Assembly: GCF_910596095.1 (NCBI RefSeq)
Contig: NC_056553.1
Span: 16,956,725 to 17,020,724 of the forward strand
Direction of reading: 5' to 3'
Source of the DNA: Thunnus maccoyii
Lineage: Eukaryota > Chordata > Actinopteri > Scombriformes > Scombridae
Length of the DNA stretch: 64,000 nt
Shown here in pieces: positions 12,116 to 27,100 of the stretch (positions within the stretch are counted from its first letter, which is position 1; every line of letters starts with the position of its first letter). The position numbers were made by a program, and so were the translations under genes. Below the pieces are notes generated by a model, which was not told where the DNA came from, did not search any database, and saw only the letters and a program-made list of their open reading frames with translations.

Positions 12116-15100
12116 ATGTCTGGCTTTAACTTCGGAGCAGGGACTCTTGGTTCCACCAACGCGGGTGGGGGATTCTCATTCGGGGCTGTAACCAGGTACG
12201 AAAAATGACAAATAGCCGAATGAGCTAATGTTAGCATAGCCAGCCTGACGTTAGCAGGTAACCTTGCATGGCTTTATTGCTGCTTGGTGCAACCGAATTA
12301 AACCCAGTTGAAGACAGATATGGTTCACTTTTGACGACGCTTAAGTTAGCTTCTAATTCGGGGTTAAGGGAAAAGTTAAGGGAAATTTAAATATTTATAT
12401 TTAGCGGCTGATTCTCCGTTATTTTCAGCAGTTACTCTTGTGAGAAAGTGGCAGGCATCATAGCAACTGAAAAAGGCGATTTCACTGATATTTCTTCACT
12501 CAGACCACATCGGACCAGGTCCAGATAAAAAACGCTATACCTTGAATTGTGAAATCTTAATAATAATCGAATCTAGATTTGATAAGTCTAAGTCAGGGCA
12601 CAAAATTAGCATCAGACACCAGCCAAATGCAGTTAAAATATGCAAGTGGCTGGTAGATTTGCTTCTCTCACCAGCCAAAAAAACAATGGTAATCTATTGA
12701 GTAGCTGCTAAAATTGGAACATTCACTAGACATTTGGCCAGTTAATTAAAAAGTTAATTTTGCACCCGTTTAATATATATTAGTTTTTGATCTAGACCTA
12801 GTCCATGTGGTCTGTATGGGGAAAAAAGCAGTGAAATCCGCTGCTAAATATCATTATTTATGCTTCCCTTAACTCCAAATTGGAAGCTGACTTCAGTGTT
12901 GTTAATTATTGTTAAGTCATGTTCTGCCTAGTTATAGTTGTTTTTCTTTTTAATGTTAGTAAGGCACCTCCTCTCCAAACTGTCTCCTTTCTATCAATTA
13001 GAAATGGGAAAATCAGTTAGTTTGCATCACTGTAGTAATGATTGAACTTTCCCTATGTCTTAGATTGCCACTTGGTTCTTAGAAGAGCTGTATGTCTATA
13101 TATGTTACGTCTTTTTTTCTCATAAGTGCACCTGCGGCCAATACTGGTGGCTTCTCCTTTGGAACTGCTTTGGGTACAGCAGCTCCAACCCCTGCTGCCT
13201 CCACCACCAGCACCACAGCATCCCTTGGCCTAGGAGGCAGTCTCTTTGGTCAGAAACCTCCTGGGGGATTTTCTTTCAACACACCTGCCTCAAGTAATAC
13301 TGTCACACAAATACAAACCCACTGGAAAACAGCAAAATCATGTTTTGTGTACTGTAATTAACATGCCATCTGCAGCCATAAACCTTGTCCTATGTTGTTG
13401 TGGTGTTCTCTTTCAGGTGCTGCTGCACCCACTGCTGGCCTTACATTAGGTACGTTTCTGTTGCTGGGTTTATTTTTGAAGTAGAATCAACTTTAAGTCT
13501 ATGAAAATAGGTTATAACCTTGAACTTTGTATATCCTTTATCTTAGGTGCCCCAGCATCTACAGCTGCCTCCACTGGCTTCAGCTTGGCCTTCAACAAGC
13601 CCACTGCATCAGCAACACCTTTCTCCCTCACCACCACCTCTACCACCTCGTCAGCTCCTGCTGGGGCAGGTTTATCATTTGGCTCTGTCCTGACCTCCAC
13701 TGCTCCACAGCAGCCAGCTGCCGCCGGCTTCACCCTCGGTCTTGGCGGTTCAACAACGACAGCAGCCGCAACAGTCCCCTCACTGGGCGGGGGTCTCTTC
13801 TCCAACACTGTGTCTGCAGGTGATGCAAACACACAGCCTGAGCCTGTCTATTTAAGTGTTCTGAGCTGTACTTGGAACTGGGTTGTGCATAGGCTCAGTA
13901 CCAAGAGCTGAACCCAATGGTGATGTGTCATTAAAGGGAAAATTCACCACTGTGAATATGATGATTTCTTAAAACTAGGTCACCTATGTAGTAGAAATAT
14001 GCAATTATTTTTGAAATTGGTGCCCTATGACTAGAGAAAACTGAGAAAAGGGCTGTAGATTCCCCATAAAGGGGGAATCCTATAACAACCAGAATGCACT
14101 GTGCACTTCCTGCCCAGTCATCTACTGATGGTGTATTTAGTGAACACGGGGTGAGTATGAGACAAAGTTTCAGAGACAAAGTTAGTGAGCAGTTTTATAT
14201 CTCTTTACTGAGGCTTATTTTCTTTTACAAAACGGTTTCCTCATTGAGTCTGGATATATCGTACTGGTAGGCAAGGATCATAACACAAACGGTGCGCTGG
14301 AGCAAGTTAAGGAGAATCATTGCAAACTTACGGAGTACTGCACACAAGCCAGAGCCGCTGGTGCTAGTGGACAGTCAAAAACAAGCATTTTTAGTGGACA
14401 TACAATGGCGGGGCACAATTGCCCCAAAGGATTACATTGGAGCCTGTTTCGCGGCTGCTGGCTGAAGCACTCTTTCTCAATACTGGACCAGTTTCAAAAA
14501 TTGTTGTCCCCATTAGTCACATATGAACTCCGAACAATGTCCAGAGAATCAGGTCCGAACATTCTCCGGAGTTGCCCTGTCAATGCTACAGCACCTCTCC
14601 AGCTGCAGTGCCTCTCCTCCGGCTACCGCTGTAATGTAGCTCCACGCTTCCTCCTCCACACTCTGTTGTGTCTGATTCCACAGCACTGTATTCTGCCTCA
14701 TAAGTTGTATTAGTTGCACCACATCTCTGCTCTGACATTATATTGTAAAGCTAGTTGTTTGTCTGGGTTAGTGTTAGGAATCACGGGGAAACTCAGCACT
14801 GTGAAGCTGTGCCTATAACGTAGCTGCGGTGGGTGCTTTCTCCTCCATAGTCTGTGTCTGATAACACAGCGCGATATTCGGCTGCTTATCATGAAACTAG
14901 TTATCTTCCAAATATACTGTATTTAGTAGTGTGATATTTTAATGTTTCCTTTTCCCTATTGCTAGTGTAACATGGTAGGTGGAGTGTTTTGGGAGACCCA
15001 CATTTGACCGTCCTTGAAGGCACCATTAAAGATATACCCTGTAGTTCTTCCTTGCCCCCAACTAGGTCACTGTACATGTCAGCGCTGATGCCAGAAGATT

Positions 15101-18100
15101 TTGCAGCTGTGCCCCAGAGACACAGAGAACTTTAAAAACAACTGTTGTTGTTTTTCACACTATATTCCTAATTCAGATAGGTACAGATGGAGTTGAAAAT
15201 TGGCAAAGTGGTCCTCTAAATAATTTATATAATTGAAAAACAACAATTCAATGCAGAAGCACAGTCAGTTACACACCTATGATTCAGCTGTCTTAAGTGA
15301 GGACTAAAACTATCTTTTAGCAGTAATTCTCAAATTAAAGAATGTGTAAATGTGATGAATAGTGTTATAACCTACATGGTCACTCTGTGTTGCAGGTTTG
15401 GGTCAGACTGCTCTTGGAGGAGGAGGTTTAACGTTAGGTTCTTTGTTAGCTACCTCTACGGCAGTGTCAGCGGCTCCAGCTCCCAGTGTTGGTTTAGGTG
15501 GGGTCGACTTCAGCACTTCTTCTGAGAATAAGAGCGACGCATCATCTGGAACCAATGCACAGTAAGTCATGTTGACCTACATATGGTTCTTAAGTAAATC
15601 GAAATGCTAAAATAAATGTCCAAAAGCACCTATTTTATTGCAAATGTTTAAATAAATATTATAGTGTAAAAAGTGTAAATAATTGCATACTGAGAGGCAT
15701 TCCATTGCTTCCTATTCCTATTTATACTTAGTATGTACCTTATTAATTGTAATGAGTAACACTCTCTTTTCCCCACCCTTAGGGACAGTAAAGCTTTAAA
15801 AGATGAGAACCTGCCTCCGGTCATCTGTCAGGATGTCGAGAATTTCCAGTAAGTGCGGCTGTACTTGTATGCATCATATTATCACAGGATTTGATCCCCT
15901 GAGCTGTAGGTCACAAGCCTGTGCACATTACATATTTGTTTAGAGATGCAAATAGTTGTAGAGATATGTCTTAATTTGGTTGTGTGTTGTAAACATAGCC
16001 AGAAGGATCACAGAATCACAAAGCTGTGACTTGTACTTATTAGGCAGAGTGCAGGGATATACTCTAAACAAAACCAAATTAGCTGTTTTCTCATGGGTCT
16101 TCCCTATGCACTGGTAAACTGCCATGTACATACCAGTGTACTGATAATGTATTGCAGGAGAACAGACTATGATATATATTACTGCATCAATCTGTTGTCT
16201 TTCCTTTCTCTTTTTACAGAAAATTTGTGAAAGAACAGAAACAGGTTCAAGAGGACATAAGCAGGATGTCATCTAAGGCCATCTCTAAAGTTCAAGATGA
16301 CATCAAGAACCTCAAACAGCTTCTCTCTGTCAGCGCCAGCGGTCTGCAGCGACAGGCTCTGGCCATTGACAAGCTGAAGCTGGAGACAGCACAGGTAAAA
16401 ACAAGCACATCCTCACACACAAGCCTAACTGTTATATATTAACTCGGATTCCTAATTCTTTTTAGAAATTCCGATGCATTCATTTTATATAATTTAAGAT
16501 TCATTCTTATATAATGATCCACAAATTGATTCCCCGACCAGCCAATGAGAGCATATAACACATTGAACACCGAACTTCCACCAAAGCCGATCAAGATATA
16601 ACTACTATTATGTTGTAAACAGTGTCTGTCATTCCAACCTTTATACCAAATTATATTGAAAACATTTAGAAATGTGTGAAATGATCTCCTAGACAAAGAT
16701 GGAATCCTGAAGATGCACAAAAAAATCTGTCTTAACAGAAATTTGACTTTCCCCTTCCCTTTCTTCTTAAGGAGCTGAAAAATGCTGACATAGCACTGCG
16801 TACACAAAAGACTCCCCCTGGACTTCAACATGAGAACACTGCTCCATCAGAGTAAGTGAGCAGTCATATAGTAATCCAGAATTGAAACCAGATCGCTTTA
16901 TTTATCTCAGCCTTTTCTTCACTCAAGTCTGTAAAACTAAATGTTTTTGTTGAATTTGTTGGAAGTGTTGTATCTGTTCCATTTGGGTCCCAGGAGCTGA
17001 CCCTTAACACTCTGGTTTTATTATTACTCATCTTCTTATCTGTAGTGACAGCTCCTTTTGCTTATTTAGCCAATATGTCCCTCTTCACTAGTCTCATTGT
17101 TTTGCATATTTCAGCTTTCATCACTTCATGAAATGGACAAAGATGAAAATGTTGTACATTTTTCCTGTGTTTAGTTATTTCCGTAGCCTGGTAGAGCAAT
17201 TTGAGGTGCAGTTGCAGCAGTACCGGCAGCAGATAGAAGAGCTGGAGAACCACCTGACAACGCAGAGCAGTGGCTCCCACATCACACCTCAGGGTAACAT
17301 TCTCACATTTGTCTGACTTTCAACAAAACTCTGGAAAGTGAAAATGTCTCCAGTTATTTCAAGATCTTAAAACTGGATTACTAAATATTAAAAAAAGCAA
17401 ATGACTGTGTAATGTGAAAGATTTATCAACTCTGCAGCTCTAAAGAATTTTTTAGGTTAAACATAACCCCCCCCCCCCCCCTTTCTGATCATTATTTCTG
17501 TCTCTTTGTTTTTTCATTTGACCTTGTGTGATGTTGTTGTGTATGTGTGTGTTCACAGATCTGACTCTGGCCATGCAGAAGTTGTACCAGACATTTGTTG
17601 CACAAGCTGCCCAGCTCCAGTCTGTCCATGAGAATGTCAAGGTCAGTTCTTTTCTTCCTCGCTGAAAATGATATAATATATGTATTGACTTGGTTAGGGA
17701 TTAGGTTTGATAACATTTTATTGAATTCAAATTAGGGCTGGGCAATATGGCAAAACATATGATGACGATAATTTTTTCCATATTGATCAATATCGATATT
17801 TATCATGATAAATATAATGCTGCCATTTGAAAAATACACTGATATTAACTGAAGCCTAAAGAAATGATGGGTCCCTTAGTTAAAAAGGCCCTGGCACATT
17901 CATACACTCCCTACAACTGTAAGATAAAATACATTTAAAAGATATTAATTATGTGCTGGTTTTACATGTCAAATATTTTAGAAGTAGAAATCTGAGTTAA
18001 AAAGTGCAAAATTGTAATCAAGTCATTATGTTGCATCTTTTATTTATATTTTGCTGTAACCTCTTCATTTATCTTACTGTGTTATTTTCTGTGCTTAGTT

Positions 18101-21100
18101 CACATATTAGATTCGCTAGTTTTCTTTATAAAACGACACTAGCGTTAGCGGATAGGCCTTTCATTGCTACTCTGTTTACAAGCTTCGAGTATAGCCTAGC
18201 TTAGAAGTAAGCTTTGTGTGTTCGCAGCATGGATGTATTATAAGAGCTGGATACTGGACTAAAATGGCGTCCATTCAGTCCTATAGGAATTGCTCGGCTG
18301 GCACATATGCAAAAAAAGTTTCTAGCTACAGGGTTTGCTTCTGCATTGTGCGGCCCAATGAATAAGCGCAGTAGTGTTTCTCCTGCTGGCCCCACCTGCG
18401 AGTTCCTGCTCAGCCCATAGACTTTACACTGTGATGACATCACAGGTTTTTAAATCGCTTTTCTCGGCTCGAGGAAAGTTTTACAAATATAAAACCTCCA
18501 TGGATCAAAATTTCACGTTTAATTCACATTGTTTGCAGTTCGAGGTGTCCTGTCAACGGTTCTACAGACGTCTCTTTTATAATTGTGGTCTATGGGGAAA
18601 ATGCTTTTTGGGCCGCAGGGGGATTTTCACTGCAATACCGTGAGTGGCCACTGGGAAAAATTGGCTGCAAGGCTGAGCAGTGGCTTCCTCTCCAGCTCTT
18701 ACTATATATCCATGGTTCGCAGTCAAAGCAGCCTTGTTGAAACGATGTCGTGTGATTACTGCTCAGAAGTTGAAGATTTCTCTACTAGAGAAATGCGTCC
18801 ATGAGCTAGAGCAGCTTTTTCCGGCTACCGTCACTTTAGACGTGACAGGCACTCAGATAGTCGTAGCCCTGCTAATGATAGCACTAGCGTAGCCTCGTTG
18901 GCTGCGGTAGGAAATGGACGTGTACTTTGACGTGTAGGCCAAAAACTACAGACTGACTGGCTGTTTATTTCTGCTGTCTTAACTAAATAGTAAAGTTTTT
19001 GTTTTACGTGGGCGAATAGTATTTTAATGTCATTTTTTCTCTTTCCCCCTTTCATGTCTTGTACGGTAGATCTTGAAGCACCAGTACCTTTCCTATCGCC
19101 GGGCCTTCCTGGAAGACTCCACAGATGTTTTCGAGTCCAAACGGGCATCCAACAGGAAGTGGCAGAGTGCACCGCGAGTCACAACTGGGCCTGCCCCATT
19201 CTCCAGTGTGCCAAACGCTGCAGCGGTTGCCATGGCAGCCACATTGACCCAGCAACAGCAGCCAACTCCAGGTCTGACTGCCTACAAGTTCTAGAAAGTT
19301 CTCCTCCTGTCACCTTTTTTATATGAAATAAAGGAGAGAGAGGAGAGACGAATGTAAAAATAAGCTGGGAAAGGGCAGGATGAGTTTTATTTTAATATGA
19401 CGATATTAGTGGGAGCGGAAAGGTCAAAAGGGGACAGAGAGGATGATTGAAAACTATTACAAACAAGCTTAGCTGATGCCAAGCTATTGTGTCAGTACTT
19501 TCTCTAATGAAAGAAAGATGGAGAAAGGGAGAGATAAGAGAATTGTTGCTAAACTGTTGACAGGAAACCTTTGTGCTGCCTTACCATCGTGTCTCTGACT
19601 CTCAGTTCAAGGGTTAGATACATTTATACATTTATCTAATGCGCCTTACATTACCAGGGTGAGGACATTTTATTGATGGCTGAACTGACCACCAGACCCT
19701 GGCAGTGTTGGTGCCGAACCTATAAACTTGAGAATGTCTTATCAACTACGTACATTCGGTGATACTAGGGCCCTATGAAATCCGTTTGAATTTTTTCCAG
19801 ATTCCATTTTAGTGTTTTACGATTTAAGCACATTTTTTTCAACAGAGTGTCTAAACATGTGGTGGATGAATACAATTTCAACAGTCCATTAGAAAGTATT
19901 CAAAATGTTATCATACATTGAATGAAATGAATATATATATTATTAAATGTATCAATCCACACTGAATCCGAGTGACGTGCGTCTCACAGAGACCCCCCCG
20001 CATCTTTTCATGTTCTGAGTCTATTTCTGTCGCGTTTAGTGAAACGTAATCTGCACAGACAGCTGTTTAAATCACACAAATATCCCACTCTATATGTTTT
20101 TTTGAACTTATTAAGCATATCTACATTGATTGATTAGCTCCCAGTCTGTCTGTGAGTTGCTTTTTTCACTACAGGCAGATTCTTCTTGCCCGCTATGGTG
20201 GGCAGGAAAATAAAATCAATGACTGAATAAATACAGACACTGTTGATTTCTTCCTGTAGAGCTGACACGAAAACTATTTTGGTTCAGTAAATTTCTGCTG
20301 TCAGTTGGTCTGGTAAGGGCACTTTTGCCGGACGTTGTCCTCTCAGCTTCCCAGGAGCTGCAGCTGACAGACAGCTGCTGTCCAGCTGTGTGGACAGAGA
20401 CACTGAACGCAGGTTGGAGTCGGTGTGGATTGAACGGATAGAATGCACTTACACACCGCTCATGTCTCGCTTCCCATGTGGGTTCACGGTTATTATTCCG
20501 CATTTCACAGTTGATTCCATTTTTATTATCAAATTCCGCAATTCCGTCCGTGTTTTCCGCAACGCGGAAGTCATAGGGCCCTGTGATACCACGGATATAA
20601 CCTACTTCACCCAATTTCTCTCTTCCTCTCTGTGCCCTCTCTAATGGGATGTTAGATCAGGTTATTGAGGCTGATCTTATTGGAGAAATGACGGGAGAGT
20701 CCAGCTGTCAATTTTACTCACTTGAATCTTGAAGTTAGGACTCTTTTTATTCAACCGATGCTTGAAATAGGCATACCCAATGAAGATTGTTATGTTATGG
20801 AGTTAGAAGTATTAGACATTTGCTGTGTGATTTAGATATACTTAGCAAAATAATCTCTGAATGAGTAGTCAGGATTTGGCCTGTCAGTTGATTTTTCTTT
20901 TTTTAAGAACGTGTCTGGGTGATCAGTTGGTGTATAAGACATATTTACTATAATGTAGCTCCTACTGTTTCCAATCCACCTACAAAGAGGTTTCTTGCAT
21001 GTAGGGAACAATTGGTATCAGCTGACTTCACTGAAAACATAGGACTCTAAAATATTTTTTTGACCAGGATGTGTATAAAAATTGCCAACATTGGTTCAAT

Positions 21101-24100
21101 GAAGTATGCCGCTTCTCTTGTTCAGGGTCTTACCAGTGGTAGGCGCAGTTTAGGCCAAAACACACACTTTCAAGAAACAATACTCTTAATAATTAAACTG
21201 AAGGCTTACATCAACTATTAAATAAGCCTTGTATTATCAAAGAATGTAAGCTCTATTCATTACATGTTAATATCTCACCACGTTAAATTCATTCCATCTT
21301 CCTCCAGCAAAAACTTTAATATTTGGCATAAGCAGACAGGTGAAAGCAGATCTTTTCTCTGTCTTTTTTTTTTTTTTTTATATTTGCTGCTTACTCAGAG
21401 ATCAGTGTCAGATGTATGTTGGCAAATTGATTTTTTTTTTTTTTTTTTAGGACTTGATGATGGGTATATCCCAAAAATATTTAAATAAACCATCTACACT
21501 AATGTTATAAAACACAACCTTTGAAGCAGGTCTCATTGTTTCAGTAACCTCAGCACATAAAGGCACACAAATTCACATTTATTAAATATTTTACTACTAA
21601 AATGTCTGTTGCCACATCTCTGAGGCCTTTTTTTGTAGGCCGTTTTACTAGCATATCAGAACACCCACTTGAAATGAACAAACCAAGCTGCTATGCGTAT
21701 TAGCATGTTTCCGCTGTCTTTTTTTTTTTCCTTGTACAGTTAAATAAAGTGCATAAAGATTTCATTTGCAATTGTGCAAATGTGAAATTTCATAGAATTT
21801 TGAAAGCAATATTTAAATTGGGTGGGGTTGCAAAGGCAGCAGGGTTTGTAAATTCTCACATGGCAAATTAAACCTGGTTTCATTTGCAAATTTCTACAGC
21901 TTCCTTTTCACAAAAATCATGAAGTCTGCTGTGACTGCTTAGACTGTTACCAGATATGATAACCACCAAATTGTAGCCCAGACAATGAATGTGGCTTATT
22001 TTTTCAGTGTTAAAATATTTGAACATTCACATACCATTTTCATTGCATTGCAGCAACTGTAGGAGCTCTTTGGAATAAACATTTAGCCCTTTATTTGATG
22101 TGCCAAGTAGGGATGGGAAATTTTTACATACATTTACATTTGAGTCCAAAACATGAGTCATTTAAATGGAACTTGGTGTCATTGAGCTTTTGTAGCTTTG
22201 GAGAAGAAAAAAGTACTTGACAAATGAGCCCAGTTGCCTCAGTGGGTAATGTCTGTTTGTGTGGTAGAAGGGAGTTCTTTTTTCGTGCGTCGTTTTCCAT
22301 CTTCATATTTTATTTCTCCTACATTTTTAATTTGTTTTTTCTGATTTGAATCTAATGAAAGCAAATTTTGAATTAGCCATATTAGTCAAATCCATATCTG
22401 ATCGTTTGTTTATTGCAACCCTTAGTGCTCAGGGTACGCTATCTGTCAAAAAGCTTTCATTGTGCTCTGTTAAAACACTGCAACTTATTTTAAATTCGTA
22501 GCTTTGCAGGTCAGTGAACTGTGGAGTTGGGTACTAGTTTACATGATTGCTGTTTTAATATTAATAATAATATTAAGAAATTCTCATCCCTATAGCCAAA
22601 TATTTGTTATTCTCTAGAATTTGACCCAGTCATTTCATAGATGATGCCTGTGGACATGTGGATGTCTTGGTCGCTCCATTATTTATTGACGTATTTATTT
22701 CTATTTTATTTTTTGTTTATGTGTGTAACTCGGTCCATAATTGGAATGGCGTAGTGGAGGGAGGCCAGTATCACAGCACACACAGTACTAACCATGCAGC
22801 TGGGTGTTGCTTACTTCATATTGATTCATATTTGACCCATGAACTTGTCTGTGCGGTGGTTGATTGTGTAGGCCAAAAGATTATTCAGATTTGTGCCTCA
22901 ATGAGCATAAGTTAAAAGGTGCCAAAGGACTCAGGATGAACAATATAAACTATTTACTTACCTAAACCTGTAAAGTACACAAAAAAATTGTCTTTCCATT
23001 ACTGCACTTAGTTGGTCTTGAAGTGGAAGTGAGGCTGATAACTTTGTAAAATAACCCCGGTCATTGTCACTTATTGCTGGCCAAAATGAACCAGCGTGCT
23101 CAGTGTGTTTGTATACGATCAAGTGTTATGAACAAAGAGCTGAAGTTGGTGGTTTATGTTGGAAGTTTCATATACAATATACGTAGATTGTCAACAGTGA
23201 CAAAAATGGTATGCATATCTTTATCGAGCTGTTTAATACTAAAATGCATTGGGTTGGTTTGGTTGGCCATACCACTGTTACTTGATTTAAGCTATTTCAC
23301 CTAAGGGCTACTGTCAGTGTAATGGGGCTGGATCATTTCACATTCATTTCAATTAAATGGAAATCTAGAGTAAAAGTGCTGTTCACAATGTAATTTTAAA
23401 GTTGTAATTTCAGGTATTTCCTTTGGTATTTCAAGGTAGTGGTACTTTTTTACGGACCTTGGCTGAGACAAGTTTGTTTGTGTAGAAAATCTACTTGAGC
23501 CCAATTTGTTAGTTCAGAGGAGTGTTTTTTTTTTTTTTTTTTGCTGCTCACACTGGTCCTTCGGATACCAGTGAGATACATTTGTGCCAAAACATATAGG
23601 CTGGTCAGTGTGGTCAGATTGTATGTCCACATCTCTTTATTGTGCTCGACGTTTATTTCCCACCAAATTATGTTAAAGGTGTTTGATGTAGATATTGGTG
23701 AGAGCTTAGCCTTTTTTGGCACTTAAGAGAGTGAGGACAAAAACAGTGTTGCGATATCGACTAGTTTTCAGTTCAGTCTCCAGCACTCATCTGTGTATTG
23801 CTGCTGAACCCGACACTAATTCAGTCTTTGTTGATGGAGTCGTTGCGTGCTCAGACATAAATCGCTGCTCTGGACATTCCAGTCCTCCTTTTTTAAAAAC
23901 AACTTTAAACTCCTCGTAGAGGTGAGAAACAATTTTGGACCGAGCTGGATGTCTGTTAGCTGGATTCTCAAGTTGTTCAGAATTTTGACTTCCCTGTTGT
24001 TTAGCTTCTATTTTAACATATTGTCTTCCACACTCAACAGTTGTCACAATGATGATTATCAAAAGGACGTAATACTTAATAGTCTGTCAAAGCTGTTTGG

Positions 24101-27100
24101 ACCTTGAAGTTAATTGTGGATATTAAGACCACCTTATTCCTCTGAATATCAGTCAGTATTATGTATGCAAATGCTGAATGCTGTTTCTCTATTTTCTTGA
24201 ATGCCATAACAACAGCAGGAGTGATCTAATTTACCTCTTTCTTAAAAAAAACAAGTGAAGGAATTAAAATGTGATTATTATTTTTTTAAATGTATGTTTG
24301 GCACAGTACTAGTACCACCATTAGCTTACTTTAACGCTAAACTGAAACTTGAATTATTCTGAAACTCGATGATGATTATGGATTGTGTAGAAGGCGTCTT
24401 TCTTTATTCTATTTGATGTCGAGCCTCGGCATTGCAGTTCACTAAAAATTGGCCTGGTTAGTCTAAAAGGAAATATTTATTCAGAGCGTCTTGTCTTTTG
24501 AATAGTTGGCTGTTACAGTTTTGAATGTTCTTATTCTCTCCTGTTCATTTCCTTGGACTCTTCAAAGGAACCATATGCCTATATTATGCTTTTTTTTGTA
24601 GTGTGTTTTTTTTCAGTATATGGCTTCCAGGAGGTACTACTATGGCAGGTTGTGTTTGAGGGCTCTTCGCGAGCTACACATTTGCTAATATTCATCTGAA
24701 TTTAGACTGAAGACTCTTGAAATATGTTAACTAATCATCTCTCCTAAATCAGACTTGATCCCACAAAAAGAGTATTTTTAGCCTGTAATCATGTGTACAC
24801 GTATCCGAGGTGCAGCTTTTGTGTTAAGAACGATCGTTAACTACCAAGAATCAGGCTGTTATTATGTCTAAGAATACACTGGCAAAAAGTGTTTGAACAA
24901 ACACGAACCACAAAAGTTTTAAAGGCCATTCAAATCCTTGTTGGTGGCATGACCTGACACGTGACCACATTGACTTCCACAGGCAAACTGTAACATATCA
25001 CTGAGTATTCTTTATTTTGACCAGTTTACACTGAGAGGCAGCCATAGATGCCAAATTCACGTTTTTTATCTAAATCTTGAGTGCTTTTACTTGTAGATGA
25101 GTGTATTTAAACTTATATAACCAATGCCTGTTGATACAGTATATTTAATATATAATATGGTGTGCCTTTTAAGCTATATTAAATAATTGTGTGATGCTTT
25201 TTTTTTTTTTTGGCGTATGCTAGTTCATTCACTCTCAGAAATCTTGAAAATTTGGAAACTTGTCAAATGCAGTAGCAGTTAGCAATTAACAATCAATTCT
25301 GTTCTAAACTGTTTGTTTGTGTTTTATGTAAGTGGAATTGCATATTAAATTGACAATAAATCAATTTTTAAACAAAGAAACGTTTGTCCTTGTTTCTTTT
25401 TGACTGAAGTTGTTTTTAAAAATGCAGACTAATTGGAAGCCTTGCTAAATTTCACTACATGAAAAAAGGCATAGAGGAAAAAAGACAAGTTTCTGAGTGA
25501 AAGAACTAGCAGAATTTTTTCCACATATTGTCAGCAAAGATAACTGTACTTCTGATTTGCTAAAATGTTAAGTTTAAAACCCTTTTATGTAGTTCATATT
25601 TGTACTGTGCAGTTGTAAAAGCACTGTGTACTGCCTGATTCCACAGTTATGCTGCAGCCCAGGATGTTGGACTTTGTTGATTTCTTATAGAAAATCATAT
25701 TTTCTGTGAAGGTGAAATGGAAGTGACAGTAGTGCAAGTCACAAGATGCATAATCTGTCTTCTCATGGTTACCCCACACACACACACACAAACATTAAGA
25801 GGAGTAAAGCATATGCTCTCTCTGTGCCTTAGGGACCCAGGCACCCTTGGGGGCAGGGTTTGGAAACCCCTTTGCCTCGGCAGTTGGCACTAGCTTGGGC
25901 TCCTCTGCTCTTGGAGGTATTACCTCTGCTTTTTTTTTCAATATTCCCTTGTATTTTGCCCTTCCCTTCCACACACCATTTCTGCCCCATGCCTCCACGT
26001 TTCTAAAAGATGGAAGAAGCTTTTTATTTGAGGTCTTCATGTTTGTATGAAAGTGTAGGTAGCAGGTAGTGTGTGTGAGAGAGAGAGAGAGTGAGTGGTG
26101 CAGTCGAATCTTTTTTTTTTTCTTCTGTTCTTCCCTAATGCAAGACGTTAAGTGCGTTCACACCACAAGAAAACTGAGCAAACATTTGCCAAAGGTCACT
26201 GCAACAAGATGGGTGGTTTTTTTCCCCCAAAGTGAAGCAAATTTTGGCCAAAAGATTGTGTTTTATGCTAAAATGATGCCCCATTTGTTGCTAAAACACC
26301 TTTGCATTTCAACTGGCAAATCCACTTAGCCACGACAGCCAGTTAAAATTAACTTGGCAGTGTGGAAACAAGTGGTCTGAACGCACATCAAGTCAGTGTG
26401 TTTGGTAAAATCTATGTTGCTCTTCTCCCTTTGGCCTTTGCTTTGCCCTGCAGTGTACCCTGAGTCCTGTTTTGTTGTGTAGTCCCCAGTCAGAAGTTGT
26501 GCGTAGTGCTCTATTGATTAGGTCATGGCATTTGTTTTGCATATATGTTTGCTAATGTCTGCCTCTGTGTACTTCTGAGACACTGCGCCTTCTATTCATT
26601 CCTAGTTTAGGCTGTATGCTTAGCCCAAACTGACTCCCATATCACTCTCTCCCGCAGGTTTTGGTGGTGGGCCAGGATTTGGTGGGGTGGGGACTGGGGG
26701 TTCTTCTTTTGCCTTCTCCTCCACCAGTAAGCCCACAGGAGGCAGTCTGAGTGCAGGTACATACGTACTGTGTATAACCCCCTTCACACACGCCCCGCCA
26801 AAACAGGACAAGCTTCCTCCATACACATTGTCAAGCTATTGTGAGCTTCACAGCAATGTTTCTCAAGTTTCCCCTCAGCCATAAGTCAGCTTTGTCAAGA
26901 CCATCCTTGTATCTTGTAGGCATTTTACGTGAGCGTGTTGGCATTTTAGGGTTTTATACCAGGTGGACGCAAGACAAAATGTGGTTACACTTAGCAAATG
27001 CTAGTATCATGACATCCTTTATTATCATTTATTCATTGGTTTTCTCTGACATTTCTAATATTTCCCTCTATGTCCCTTGTCTCTTGCTTTTCTAGGTTTT

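Noticed and set aside
20216-20614. 132-codon frame on the minus strand
   Set aside because: Mostly inside the non-autonomous hAT element, with no transposase motif and no other match.
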